Made by a program: the position numbers and the translations under genes | Assembly (NCBI GenBank): GCA_965247565.1 | Contig: CBDFHF010000002.1 | Location: 428,316-492,315, forward strand | Direction of reading: 5' to 3' | Source: CBDFHF01 sp965247565 | Lineage (GTDB): Bacteria > Pseudomonadota > Gammaproteobacteria > Methylococcales > Methylomonadaceae | Length of the DNA stretch: 64,000 nt | In this document: positions 37,082 through 46,837 of the stretch, piece after piece | How the letters are laid out: each line of letters starts with the position of its first letter | Position numbering within the stretch: the stretch's first letter is position 1 | The notes under the pieces: generated by a model | Seen by the model: only the letters and a program-made list of their open reading frames with translations | The model's database searches: none | What the model was told of the DNA's origin: nothing

Positions 37082-38748
37082 GACGCACCTTCATTACCGA
37101 TTTCGTTGCTTGATAAGCGCCCATTCACTATTTTTATTTGCCGATTAAATTGGGTAATGACATCACCACGCTGGCTCGTAACAATCAGTGTCCAAGGCGT
37201 ATTTTGGGCAAGCAAATGGCCAAGAATCGTTGCTAATACCCGGTTATCAATTCGATCCAGCACCTTGTCCAACATAAGCAATCGCGGTCTACCGATCAAT
37301 GCGCGCGCTAAGGTTAAGCGCAAGCATTGTTCATAAGTTAAAGGTGAACCATTTGGTAATAAAGGGGTTTCCAGACTGTCGGGTAATTCTGCGATGGTTT
37401 GGGTCAAACCGACGAGCTCCAATACTTGCCTGACTTCCGCTAAACTCAGCACACGACCCATACAGACGTTGTCAAACAAGGTACCTGTAAAAATCTCAGC
37501 ATCCCTGACTAAGCAAATGCTATTGCGTAACTGGCCAAGGTTCAAGTCACGAATGTCTTGGCCGTTCAAACAAACCCGACCTGAATTGGGTTGGCGTAAG
37601 CCATAGATAATATCGAGTAAACTGCCTTTTTCTATACCTTCGGTTATGGCTAGGTGGGAGCCAGCAGGAAGCTGTAAACTGACATATTCTAGCGCGTCCG
37701 TGTGCATACCGCTTGGTAATGACAGGTTCTCAATAGCTAATTGATAGGGTATTTCTTTTGATTCTAGCGTACCCCCTTGATCTTTTTCCTGTGGTAAATC
37801 CAGTAAATAGCTGAGCTTATCAACACTCGTCAACATGTCGTAAAAGTTTTCCAAGGTTTTCCCTAAGCGGGTTAAACCGTAAATCATTGCACCAACCACC
37901 AATTCCGCCGCAATCAATTGACCCAAGCTAAGCTGGTTGGAAATCACCATCCAACCGCCCATACCCAGCAAAAGGGTGCTAGCAAGAGTGTGAAGAATCA
38001 AAGCACCGATATTTTGGCTGTTTAATACCTTGAAATGCTTTGTGCACGCATCAACATAGCCTTTTGCAATATCATCAGTTTGGGTGTCAAGATAGGCCTT
38101 GTTGTCGGACGATTTACCCAGGATAGGATTGGCCGCTATATCTTGCAACCAAGCCGCAGCCTTATATTTCGCTTTCGATTGCTCAATCGCAGATGCCAAA
38201 CCATTTTTGCCCATGCCGAACAAAATAAATGCCAGCGCACACACAAAAAACAGGTCAAAAGCCAGCAACAAGGGATGATAAAACGCCAGCAACAGCATGC
38301 CGATAAGGGTCTGCAACATATAACCCAGCGTTTCTAGCAACATCACTGAGGCTGTTTTTTGTAACGTCACCACATCAAAAAAGCGGTTGGTCAATTCCAG
38401 CAGGTGATTATCATTTTTTACGATATATCTGGCTTGCTGTAAGCGCGTCGCCGTCTCACCAAAGATGCGCACAAAAACACGGCGCTGCAACATTTCTACC
38501 ACATAAAATTGGAGCGCTACCAAGCTGTTACTAAAACTCAACAAGACTAGTAGCACTAAAGTCAGTACCAACAATGGCTGAAATAAGGCTCCGAACGCAA
38601 TGGTGTTGACGAGCGCTTGGACAGCAACCGGGGTGGCTAATGAAAGCACACCTATTCCTACACCATAGGTTATTAGAATACCGATATCTTCACGCTCTAG
38701 CGTTATTAGCTGTTGCAATCGCTGTAAGGGACTTTGTGCGTTATTCAT
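37078..38748 (-). CDS. ABC transporter-like protein with degenerate nucleotide-binding domain
   Basis: A 556-residue protein with an N-terminal ABC exporter membrane domain (about six spans, residues 25-310) and a C-terminal domain collinear with an ABC ATPase. All ATPase signatures are altered. The Walker A position reads TEGIEKGSLL instead of GxSGxGKST, the signature reads LTYEQ instead of LSGGQ, Walker B/D-loop reads LLMLDKVLDRID with Lys replacing the catalytic Glu, and the H-loop His is missing (VTSQRGD). The surrounding fold is intact (VCLNGQDIRDLNLGQLRNSI, LARALIGRPRLLMLD). It is the promoter-proximal gene of an ABC-HlyD-TolC operon, and the ATG overlaps TGA at 37078-37081. Confidence 0.85.
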   Translation of the reverse strand: MNNAQSPLQRLQQLITLEREDIGILITYGVGIGVLSLATPVAVQALVNTIAFGALFQPLLVLTLVLLVLLSFSNSLVALQFYVVEMLQRRVFVRIFGETATRLQQARYIVKNDNHLLELTNRFFDVVTLQKTASVMLLETLGYMLQTLIGMLLLAFYHPLLLAFDLFFVCALAFILFGMGKNGLASAIEQSKAKYKAAAWLQDIAANPILGKSSDNKAYLDTQTDDIAKGYVDACTKHFKVLNSQNIGALILHTLASTLLLGMGGWMVISNQLSLGQLIAAELVVGAMIYGLTRLGKTLENFYDMLTSVDKLSYLLDLPQEKDQGGTLESKEIPYQLAIENLSLPSGMHTDALEYVSLQLPAGSHLAITEGIEKGSLLDIIYGLRQPNSGRVCLNGQDIRDLNLGQLRNSICLVRDAEIFTGTLFDNVCMGRVLSLAEVRQVLELVGLTQTIAELPDSLETPLLPNGSPLTYEQCLRLTLARALIGRPRLLMLDKVLDRIDNRVLATILGHLLAQNTPWTLIVTSQRGDVITQFNRQIKIVNGRLSSNEIGNEGAS

Positions 38749-38946
38749 AAAAAACTTGTGTCAGAAAGATTATTTACTTTTTATATAAAACATTTACAAT
38801 TAAAAATAGTATAATTAAATCTATAAATAATAGTAATGCTATCATTGAAAGTTGTAAAGATTAATTTCGTATAAGAAGTAATCTTCATGCTAATTTTTGA
38901 AATCCGCGTAACAGCCAAACAATTAAATTCAAGCGAAAGAGGCTTT

Positions 38947-39624
38947 ATGGAGATTGAAATACAGATAAAGATGAATGACAAGTTGTTTCTTAGGAACCCG
39001 GAGCAATCTGAACTGGGCAAAAAAATTATTCAACATACGATCCAGTTAATTCATAAAAATGGATTTGAAGCCTTTACGTTTAAAAAACTGGCAGTAGATA
39101 TTGGCACGACCGAGGCCGGTATTTATCGTTATTTTGAAAACAAGCACCGCTTGCTGACCTATCTCATTGCTTGGTACTGGAGCTGGCTTGAATATCAGGT
39201 TACTTTTCAAACCAACAATATTGAAGACCCTGTTGTTAAACTGAAAATGGTGATCAAGTTGTTAGCGACTACAGTAGAAGATGATATCAGCACCCATCAT
39301 ATTGACGAGAGCCTCTTGCATCAAATCGTTATTACCGAAGGTTCCAAAGCTTATCTTACTAAGCGTGTTTCTGAAGATAATCAAGATCAGCTTTTTAAAC
39401 CTTACAAAGATCTTTGTGCAAGAATAGGAAACATGATTTTATCATGTAGCCCCAAATACAATTACCCTAAGTCCTTGGCGTCCACTATTATCGAAATGGC
39501 GCATTTCCAAAATTTTTTTATGAAAAACTTGCCATCGCTAACTGACTTTGGAGGGAGTAAAGATGAAGCGGACATTGTAAGATTTTTGGAGGATCTGGTT
39601 TTTTCCAATATTAAAATGACTTAG
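38947..39624 (+). CDS. TetR-family transcriptional regulator
   Basis: A 225-residue protein with an N-terminal TetR helix-turn-helix (IIQHTIQLIHKNGFEAFTFK followed by KLAVDIGTTEAGIYRYFENK). A larger helical ligand domain follows, ending without known signature. The ATG at 38947 is preferred because AAAGAGG lies upstream; an earlier ATG at 38887 lacks a site. It is divergent from the ABC-HlyD-TolC operon across a 198-bp AT-rich gap, the usual arrangement for a TetR repressor of an efflux or secretion operon. The ligand is unknown. Confidence 0.85.
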   Translation: MEIEIQIKMNDKLFLRNPEQSELGKKIIQHTIQLIHKNGFEAFTFKKLAVDIGTTEAGIYRYFENKHRLLTYLIAWYWSWLEYQVTFQTNNIEDPVVKLKMVIKLLATTVEDDISTHHIDESLLHQIVITEGSKAYLTKRVSEDNQDQLFKPYKDLCARIGNMILSCSPKYNYPKSLASTIIEMAHFQNFFMKNLPSLTDFGGSKDEADIVRFLEDLVFSNIKMT

Positions 39625-39730
39625 CCGTTTTCAGAGCGAAAGTTAAGCACATCCTCTCACTTCCTCGCAAAAGCGCGGTCATGAGAAAAATCCGACAACC
39701 TTTTTCATTTTTGTAGAGAGATAAACCGAT

Positions 39731-41149
39731 ATGTTACGAAAAATTTTGATCGCCAATCGCGGTGAAATTGCGGTACGCATTATTCGAGCTTGCGCAGAGA
39801 TGGGGATACGTTCGGTAGCAATTTATTCCGATGCAGATCGCTTTGCACTACATGTAAAAAAAGCGGATGAATCTTATTGCATTGGTAGTGAGCCGTTAGC
39901 CGGCTATCTGAATGTCTATGCTTTAGTTGATTTAGCTGCGGCGACGGGATGTGATGCAATTCACCCAGGTTATGGGTTTTTATCTGAAAATGCTCAATTC
40001 GCCAAGGTTTGTAAAGAACGTGGCCTAATTTTTATTGGCCCGGATGCTGATGTCATCCGGCGTATGGGCGATAAAACCGAAGCTCGGAAAGCCATGATTA
40101 CCGCTGGAATCCCGGTAACACCTGGTTCAGATGGGAATCTGGATAGCGTTGAACAAGCACTAGCTGTGGCTGAAAAAATTGGCTATCCGATTATGCTCAA
40201 AGCCACCTCAGGCGGTGGCGGCCGAGGAATACGTCGTTGCGACACTGCCGATGATTTACAGCGTAATTATCAGCGAGTCATCTCGGAGGCAACCAAAGCG
40301 TTTGGCAGTGCCGATGTGTTTTTGGAAAAATGCATTGTTAACCCTAAACACATTGAAGTGCAGGTGTTAGCTGATCACCACGGTAATACTATTCACCTTT
40401 ACGAACGCGATTGTTCAATTCAACGACGGAATCAAAAACTGATTGAAATAGCGCCATCGCCGCAACTAGATGAGGCGCAACGTCAATACATAGGCGGTCT
40501 AGCTGTCATTGCTTCGAAAGCTGTTGGCTATACCAATGCCGGAACGGTTGAGTTTCTACTGGATGAAAATAACCGTTTTTACTTTATGGAGATGAATACT
40601 CGCGTACAGGTTGAACATACCATTACCGAAACCGTAACAGGTGTAGATATCGTCGAAGAGCAAATCCGGGTAGCCGCAGGATTAAAACTGAGGTTTCAGC
40701 AGCATGAGATTATCCGACGAGGATATGCCATTCAGTTCCGGATTAATGCGGAAGATCCTAAAAACAATTTTTTGCCCAGTTTTGGACGCATCTCCCGTTA
40801 CTATGCGCCGGGTGGGCCTGGAGTCCGTACCGATACGGCCATCTATACCGGCTACGAAATTCCACCTTTTTACGATTCCATGTTAGCAAAAGTCATTGTT
40901 AGCGCCATCACTTGGGAAGATGCGATTAAACGCGGTGAGCGGGCATTGAAAGATATGGGTTTGTTTGGCATCAAAACTACCATTCCTTACTATCTGGAAA
41001 TCCTTCGTCATCCTGAGTTTAGAGCAGCTACGTTTAATACTGGCTTTGTGGAAAAATATCCCGAATTAATCAATTACTCTATCAAACCCAGGCCAGAAGT
41101 ATTGGCAAGTGTTATCGCTGCAGCGATGGCGGCTCATACCGGCTTATAA
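39731..41149 (+). CDS. pycA: Pyruvate carboxylase subunit A (biotin carboxylase)
   Basis: A 472-residue ATP-grasp biotin carboxylase. It starts MLRKILIANRGEIAVRIIRA and carries HPGYGFLSENAQFA, the ATP-binding KATSGGGGRGIR, ERDCSIQRRNQKLIE, and FYFMEMNTRVQVEHTITE. Sequence alone is also compatible with AccC of acetyl-CoA carboxylase. The immediately downstream biotin/carboxyltransferase subunit makes two-subunit pyruvate carboxylase the better call. The reaction forms carboxybiotin, then oxaloacetate from pyruvate (anaplerosis). Confidence 0.88.
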   Translation: MLRKILIANRGEIAVRIIRACAEMGIRSVAIYSDADRFALHVKKADESYCIGSEPLAGYLNVYALVDLAAATGCDAIHPGYGFLSENAQFAKVCKERGLIFIGPDADVIRRMGDKTEARKAMITAGIPVTPGSDGNLDSVEQALAVAEKIGYPIMLKATSGGGGRGIRRCDTADDLQRNYQRVISEATKAFGSADVFLEKCIVNPKHIEVQVLADHHGNTIHLYERDCSIQRRNQKLIEIAPSPQLDEAQRQYIGGLAVIASKAVGYTNAGTVEFLLDENNRFYFMEMNTRVQVEHTITETVTGVDIVEEQIRVAAGLKLRFQQHEIIRRGYAIQFRINAEDPKNNFLPSFGRISRYYAPGGPGVRTDTAIYTGYEIPPFYDSMLAKVIVSAITWEDAIKRGERALKDMGLFGIKTTIPYYLEILRHPEFRAATFNTGFVEKYPELINYSIKPRPEVLASVIAAAMAAHTGL

Positions 41150-41176
41150 AAGCAGGCACTTTTAAAGGAATCACTC

Positions 41177-43006
41177 ATGCAAAAAGTTCATATTACTGAT
41201 GTTATTCTGCGAGATGCTCACCAATCTTTAATCGCCACCCGTTTACGAACTGAAGACATGTTACCTGCTTGTGCCATGTTGGATGACATCGGTTATTGGT
41301 CTTTAGAATGTTGGGGCGGGGCAACTTTCGATGCTTGCTTGCGTTTTTTAAAGGAAGACCCATGGGAGCGCTTGCACAAGCTAAAAAGAGCATTACCGAA
41401 AACTCGCTTACAAATGCTGGTACGCGGGCAGAATTTATTGGGTTATCGGCATTATTCTGATGATGTGGTGCGGGCATTTATTGCCAAAGCGGCTGAAAAC
41501 GGCATGGATGTATTCCGCATTTTTGATGCGCTCAATGATATTCGCAATCTTAAAACCGCAATCGAAGCCGCCAAAACCGCCGGTAAGCATGCGCAAGGTA
41601 CTATTTGCTATACAACCAGTCCGGTTCATAATGTGGCCGGTTTTGTTACCTTAGGCAAGGGCTTGGCTGATCTGGGTTGTGACTCCATTGCTATAAAAGA
41701 CATGGCGGGGCTTCTCACACCTTATGCTACCAGTGAACTGATCAAAGCGCTGAAAGATGCGATTGATGTGCCTTTGCACTTGCATTGCCATGCCACCTCC
41801 GGGTTGGCGGAGATGTGCCATTTAAAGGCGATAGAGGCGGGCTGCCAACTTATCGATACTGCGCTATCTTCTTGGGCGGGTGGCACTAGCCATCCTCCGA
41901 CCGAAAGTTTAGTTACTGCATTAAGAGGTACGGTTTACGATACGGGCTTGGACTTGGACAAACTCCAAGCGGTCAATAGTTATTTTTCTGAAGTTAGAAA
42001 AAAATACCGTCGTTACGAGAGTGAATTTACCGGAATTGATACCCAAGTACATGTGTTTCAGGTACCCGGCGGCATGATTTCCAACTTGGCCAATCAGTTG
42101 AAAGAACGAAATGCTCTAGATCGTATTGGCGAAGTGTATAAAGAAATTCCACTTGTGCGAAAAGACCTGGGCTATCCACCATTGGTAACGCCAACATCAC
42201 AAATTGTCGGCACTCAAGCGGTGTTGAATGTATTAACCGGTAAGCGTTATGAAACTATCACCAATGAAGTTAAACGTTATTTGCAAGGTGGTTACGGAAA
42301 AGCACCGGCAGATGTTGATAGCGATCTACAAAATCGCGCCATAGGTAAAGAAGAGCTAATCGATTGTCGTCCAGCCGATTTATTAAAGCCCGAATTCAAT
42401 AATCTACGCCAAGAAATCGGTGAGCTAGCTAAAAATGATGAAGATGTATTAAGTTATGCCATGTTCCCGGAAGTGGGTAAGCTATTTTTAGAACAGCGAG
42501 AAGCAAATACACTAATCCCTGAGCCTTTAGAACTTGAATTAAGAAGCTCCGACGCTGTGAAAAAAGCACCGACTGAGTTCAATGTGGCATTACATGGTGA
42601 GTCTTATCACGTCAAAGTCACAGGCGCAGGACCCAAAAACGAAACTCTGCGGCATTTTTATTTTATGGTCGATGGGGTACCCGAGGATATTGTGGTTGAA
42701 ACATTGGATGAGATCGTTTTGGATGGCGGTACTCAGGGCGCGGTTAAAAGTACTATTTCCAGCAAACGTGCAAAGCCTTCCGCAGAAGGGGATGTGGTGG
42801 TAAGCATGCCTTGTAATATCTTGGATGTATTAGTCAAAGTGGGTCAGCAAGTTGTGGCAGGGCAGGGGGTTTTAATCACTGAGGCCATGAAAATGGAAAC
42901 CGAAGTCACCGCGCCTATAGCCGGTGTGGTGAAAGCCGTTCATGTAGTAAAAGGCGAGCCAGCGAATCCTGGTGAGGTATTAATTGAAATTATTGCTTCC
43001 AGTTGA
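41177..43006 (+). CDS. pycB: Pyruvate carboxylase subunit B (carboxyltransferase plus biotin carrier)
   Basis: A 609-residue protein with an N-terminal carboxyltransferase domain (ITDVILRDAHQSLIATRLRT, LKRALPKTRLQMLVRGQNLL, GDSIAIKDMAGLLTP-like block, HLHCHATSGLA) and a C-terminal biotinyl domain whose lysine lies in ITEAMKMETEV. The N-terminal TIM barrel matches OadA/PycB. An oxaloacetate decarboxylase complex would need membrane OadB and OadG, which are absent here, so pyruvate carboxylase is preferred. It starts 28 bases after subunit A with an AAGGA site. Confidence 0.9.
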   Translation: MQKVHITDVILRDAHQSLIATRLRTEDMLPACAMLDDIGYWSLECWGGATFDACLRFLKEDPWERLHKLKRALPKTRLQMLVRGQNLLGYRHYSDDVVRAFIAKAAENGMDVFRIFDALNDIRNLKTAIEAAKTAGKHAQGTICYTTSPVHNVAGFVTLGKGLADLGCDSIAIKDMAGLLTPYATSELIKALKDAIDVPLHLHCHATSGLAEMCHLKAIEAGCQLIDTALSSWAGGTSHPPTESLVTALRGTVYDTGLDLDKLQAVNSYFSEVRKKYRRYESEFTGIDTQVHVFQVPGGMISNLANQLKERNALDRIGEVYKEIPLVRKDLGYPPLVTPTSQIVGTQAVLNVLTGKRYETITNEVKRYLQGGYGKAPADVDSDLQNRAIGKEELIDCRPADLLKPEFNNLRQEIGELAKNDEDVLSYAMFPEVGKLFLEQREANTLIPEPLELELRSSDAVKKAPTEFNVALHGESYHVKVTGAGPKNETLRHFYFMVDGVPEDIVVETLDEIVLDGGTQGAVKSTISSKRAKPSAEGDVVVSMPCNILDVLVKVGQQVVAGQGVLITEAMKMETEVTAPIAGVVKAVHVVKGEPANPGEVLIEIIASS

Positions 43007-43017
43007 CCCCAGAAATT

Positions 43018-44031
43018 ATGAAGCCCGTTAGCGCAGATACTATTGCCCAAGCTGCTAATTTGCTGAGGCAAGGCCGGCTGGTGGCATTTCCGACCGAAAC
43101 GGTTTATGGCCTTGGTGCTGATGCCAGCAATGCCGATGCAGTAACCGGTATTTTTAAAGCCAAAGGACGACCTGCTAACCATCCTTTGATTGTACACATT
43201 AGCAGTATTGAAAACCTTAAGCATTGGGCTATCGATATTTCTGATGCGGCGCTAACGTTGGCCGAGCATTTCTGGCCGGGTCCGTTGGCGATGATTTTAA
43301 ACAAGCAAGATCATGTTCCTTTGGTTGTGACTGGTGGCCAGCAAACAATAGGATTACGCATGCCTAATCATCCAGTGGCGTTGGCATTGTTGGAAGAGTT
43401 TGGCGGCGGCATCGCTGCGCCTTCGGCAAACCGTTTTTGCCGGATCAGCCCAACCCAAGCATCCCATGTCTATGAAGAATTAGGCCCTAGTGTCGATATG
43501 ATTCTTGACGGTGGTGCCTGTCAGATCGGCGTGGAATCCACTATTATTGACTTAAGCGGCAGTACGCCCAAGTTGCTCAGACCCGGTCAAATCAGCATTC
43601 AGGAGCTGGCAGCAGCACTGCAGGTTGAGATCATGATTCCTAAAGCGAATATAACTCAACAGTTTGATACAGACATTTCATCCTTGGGTGCAGAGCCGGT
43701 AGTCCGTGCGCCAGGCATGATGGAAATTCATTATGCACCAACAACGCCAGCGACCCGTTGTGCTTCAGAACAATTGCCAAAGCAAATTGAACAATTAATC
43801 GCCAGTGGAAAAAAAATCGGTCTATTGACCTATCGGCTGGAAATAGCAACAACTGAACAAATTCACATTTTGAGATTACCTCAACAAGCAGATGCTTATG
43901 CGCAACGACTTTATGCCTCACTGCGAGAGCTGGATGCTTTAGAGTTAGACCTGATATTAGTTGAACAACCTCCGCAAACAGAACAATGGTCGGCAATCAA
44001 TGATCGTTTATGGAAAGCCACTATTTCCTGA
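43018..44031 (+). CDS. L-threonylcarbamoyladenylate synthase (Sua5/YrdC type)
   Basis: A protein of about 337 residues that makes threonylcarbamoyl-AMP for t6A37 of tRNAs. The YrdC domain shows LLRQGRLVAFPTETVYGLGADASN, FKAKGRPANHPLIVH, FWPGPLAMI and IAAPSANRFCRISPTQASHV. The C-terminal Sua5 domain (with RAPGMMEIHYAP) makes it a long Sua5-type enzyme rather than short TsaC. The ATG at 43018 starts just after the pycB stop; the frame is also open from a TTG at 43003 that overlaps pycB. It is probably co-transcribed with pycAB. Confidence 0.93.
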   Translation: MKPVSADTIAQAANLLRQGRLVAFPTETVYGLGADASNADAVTGIFKAKGRPANHPLIVHISSIENLKHWAIDISDAALTLAEHFWPGPLAMILNKQDHVPLVVTGGQQTIGLRMPNHPVALALLEEFGGGIAAPSANRFCRISPTQASHVYEELGPSVDMILDGGACQIGVESTIIDLSGSTPKLLRPGQISIQELAAALQVEIMIPKANITQQFDTDISSLGAEPVVRAPGMMEIHYAPTTPATRCASEQLPKQIEQLIASGKKIGLLTYRLEIATTEQIHILRLPQQADAYAQRLYASLRELDALELDLILVEQPPQTEQWSAINDRLWKATIS

Positions 44032-44364
44032 TAAGGCTATTGCTAATAGTCCAACATCTCAATGTTTGGGTATTTTCGATAGAAAAATTAAAACCCGAAA
44101 GACAATGACGAATGTTGGATTGTCGATTAAAATAGCCGCGTTTAATCTAAACTCAGTTGTTTAACCACAAGCACATGAGGTTGGCGAAGAATTTCAAAGA
44201 GATCAGGATATTGGACACCCCTCATTTTGGTTAGTGTTTTTATTCTTGTATTGCTCCGCAACACTCTGTTTTTTCTCCGAATTTTTTTGATGTTTTTGGT
44301 TAAATGATTTTTCTGGGTCTATCTATCAAATCAGCAGGTAGCTGCTGAAGTTCATTATTCCTAC
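44032..44364. other. AT-rich non-coding gap before pyrG
   Basis: These 333 bases hold no gene I can support. The last 150 bases are T-rich and probably contain the pyrG promoter and leader, but I see no -35/-10 pair good enough to call and no clear attenuator hairpin. Confidence 0.5.
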
Positions 44365-45996
44365 ATGACCAAATACATTTTTATAACCGGTGGCGTGGTT
44401 TCTTCGCTTGGTAAAGGCATTGCTGCATCCTCGCTAGCCGCCATACTTGAGGCGCGTGGTCTTAAAGTGACCATGACCAAGTTAGATCCTTACATTAATG
44501 TGGATCCGGGTACCATGAGTCCTTTCCAACATGGTGAAGTGTTTGTTACTGAAGATGGTGCGGAAACCGATCTTGACTTAGGTCATTACGAACGGTATCT
44601 GAAAACCACTATGAGCAAAAAAAACAATTTCACTACCGGTCAAGTATATGACAGTGTGCTGCGTAGTGAGCGCCGTGGCGACTATCTTGGTGCTACCGTG
44701 CAGGTCATTCCTCATATCACAGATGAAATTAAACGGCGCGTTTATCAAAGTGCAGAGGGCACCGATGTAGCGTTGATTGAGGTCGGTGGTACGGTTGGCG
44801 ACATAGAGTCATTACCGTTTCTGGAAGCCATCCGACAAATGCGCGTGGAGCTAGGTGCTGATAGGTCATTATTTATTCATTTAACTTTAGTACCCTATAT
44901 ACGTTCTGCGGGTGAACTTAAAACCAAACCTACACAGCATTCCGTTAAAGAACTGCGTACTATCGGCATCCAGCCCGATATATTAATTTGTCGTTCGGAG
45001 CAGCCCATACCAGTGAGCGAACGCCGCAAAATCGCGTTGTTTACCAATGTGGAAGAAAAAGCAGTTATTTCTGCGGTCGATGCTGATTCTATTTACCGAA
45101 TTCCGTTGCTATTGCACGATCAAGGTTTGGATAATATCGTTGTTAATAAGCTACGACTGGATGTGCCACCCGCCGATTTGACGGAATGGCGTGATGTCGT
45201 TGAAGCCTTAACACACTCGGTTAATACGGTAAATATCGCTGTGGTAGGTAAGTATGTAGATCATACCGATGCTTACAAGTCCATTAACGAAGCTCTAATT
45301 CATGCCGGCATTCGAACCCGGACAAAAGTCAACATTGTTTACATCGATTCTGAAACCATTGAAGACGAGGGCGTATCCCGATTAAAGGACGTTGATGCGA
45401 TATTAGTTCCCGGTGGATTCGGTGAGCGCGGGGTAGAAGGTAAAATAGCTACTGTTAGGTATGCGCGGGAAAACAAAATCCCGTATCTGGGTATTTGTTT
45501 GGGCATGCAGGTTGCTGTTATTGAATTTGCCCGTGATGTAGCCGGATTAGAAGGTGCGCATAGTACCGAATTTTTGCCTAATTCGCCTCATCCTGTAATT
45601 GGTCTGATTACTGAATGGCAAGCTGAATGTGGTAAGTTGGAAGTTCGTGATGAAAACACTGATTTGGGTGGCTCCATGCGCCTAGGTGGGCAGCAATGTC
45701 GGTTACAGCCGGATTCATTAGCTTTTCAACTCTATCAAAAAGATGTAATTACCGAACGACACAGACACCGCTATGAGTTAAATAATCAATACATTGAAAA
45801 ACTGGAGAAAGCCGGTCTGCGTTTTTCCGGCAAATCAATTGATGGCCGATTGGTTGAAGTGATAGAAATACCTGAGCACCCCTGGTTCATCGCATGTCAA
45901 TTTCACCCTGAATTTACTTCCACGCCAAGAAAAGGCCATCCCCTATTTTCTGGTTTTGTCTTAGCAGCCAGCCAATACAACAAGGTATCAGTTTAA
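44365..45996 (+). CDS. pyrG: CTP synthase
   Basis: A 543-residue enzyme that aminates UTP to CTP using glutamine and ATP. The N-terminal synthase domain starts TKYIFITGGVVSSLGKGIAA with the P-loop-like GKGIAASSLA, then MTKLDPYINVDPGTMSPFQH. The C-terminal class I glutamine amidotransferase domain has LVPGGFGERG, the nucleophile in YLGICLGMQ and the His/Glu pair in FHPEF. The stop overlaps the kdsA start by one base. Confidence 0.98.
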   Translation: MTKYIFITGGVVSSLGKGIAASSLAAILEARGLKVTMTKLDPYINVDPGTMSPFQHGEVFVTEDGAETDLDLGHYERYLKTTMSKKNNFTTGQVYDSVLRSERRGDYLGATVQVIPHITDEIKRRVYQSAEGTDVALIEVGGTVGDIESLPFLEAIRQMRVELGADRSLFIHLTLVPYIRSAGELKTKPTQHSVKELRTIGIQPDILICRSEQPIPVSERRKIALFTNVEEKAVISAVDADSIYRIPLLLHDQGLDNIVVNKLRLDVPPADLTEWRDVVEALTHSVNTVNIAVVGKYVDHTDAYKSINEALIHAGIRTRTKVNIVYIDSETIEDEGVSRLKDVDAILVPGGFGERGVEGKIATVRYARENKIPYLGICLGMQVAVIEFARDVAGLEGAHSTEFLPNSPHPVIGLITEWQAECGKLEVRDENTDLGGSMRLGGQQCRLQPDSLAFQLYQKDVITERHRHRYELNNQYIEKLEKAGLRFSGKSIDGRLVEVIEIPEHPWFIACQFHPEFTSTPRKGHPLFSGFVLAASQYNKVSV

Positions 45997-46829
45997 TGAA
46001 ATTATGCAGTTTCGAAGTGGGTATAGAGCAACCATTTTTTTTGATTGCCGGTCCTTGCGTTATTGAAAGCGAGCAACTAGCCTTGGATACTGCAGGGTAT
46101 TTGAAGGAAGTCACAAGCCAGTTAAATATTCCGTTTATTTATAAATCTTCTTTTGATAAAGCTAACCGCTCTTCACATGAGAGTTTTCGCGGCTTGGGTT
46201 TGGAAAAAGGCTTGCAAATACTGGAGAAGGTAAAAAAACAGATTCAGGTTCCAGTGCTAACCGATGTTCATGAGGATACGCCGTTGGGCGAAGTGGCTGC
46301 GGTGGTGGATGTAATGCAAACCCCGGCTTTCTTATGCCGACAAACCAATTTTATTCAGGAAGTTGCCGCTCAAGGCATACCGGTTAATATTAAAAAAGGT
46401 CAATTTTTAGCGCCTTGGGATATGGTACATGTTGCTAATAAAGCCAAAGCAACTGGGAATCAACAGATTATGGTTTGCGAAAGAGGGGTCTCTTTTGGCT
46501 ATAATAACTTAGTTTCCGATATGCGTTCCTTAGCCGTCATGCGCGATACAGGTTGCCCAGTGGTGTTTGATGCCACTCATTCTGTGCAGTTGCCCGGCGG
46601 TCAAGGCACTTCTTCAGGCGGACAACGTGAATTTGTACCTATTTTAGCTAGGGCGGCAGTGGCAGTTGGCATTGCGGGTTTGTTTATGGAAACTCACCCT
46701 AACCCAGCTGAGGCCAAAAGTGATGGTCCGAATTCCTGGCCATTACACCGTATGAAAGAATTATTAGAAATTTTAGTAACCATCGACCGGGCTGTTAAAT
46801 CAACCAGCCTGATAGAAACAACTTTATAG
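45996..46829 (+). CDS. kdsA: 3-deoxy-8-phosphooctulonate synthase
   Basis: A 277-residue enzyme joining phosphoenolpyruvate and arabinose-5-phosphate to KDO-8-phosphate for lipopolysaccharide. Motifs: FLIAGPCVIESEQLA, YKSSFDKANRSS, LTDVHE, PAFLCRQTNF, INIKKGQFLAPWDM-type block and FDATHSVQLPGGQG. The pyrG-kdsA-eno order is standard in Gammaproteobacteria. The start overlaps pyrG. Confidence 0.97.
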   Translation: MKLCSFEVGIEQPFFLIAGPCVIESEQLALDTAGYLKEVTSQLNIPFIYKSSFDKANRSSHESFRGLGLEKGLQILEKVKKQIQVPVLTDVHEDTPLGEVAAVVDVMQTPAFLCRQTNFIQEVAAQGIPVNIKKGQFLAPWDMVHVANKAKATGNQQIMVCERGVSFGYNNLVSDMRSLAVMRDTGCPVVFDATHSVQLPGGQGTSSGGQREFVPILARAAVAVGIAGLFMETHPNPAEAKSDGPNSWPLHRMKELLEILVTIDRAVKSTSLIETTL

Positions 46830-46837
46830 GAAACCTA

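Noticed and set aside
39731..41149. Acetyl-CoA carboxylase subunit AccC
   Set aside because: Sequence alone would allow it, but there is no accB next to it and the following gene is a carboxyltransferase with its own biotin domain, so pyruvate carboxylase subunit A is preferred.
41177..43006. Oxaloacetate decarboxylase alpha subunit (OadA)
   Set aside because: The membrane beta and gamma subunits are absent, while a biotin carboxylase subunit lies directly upstream.
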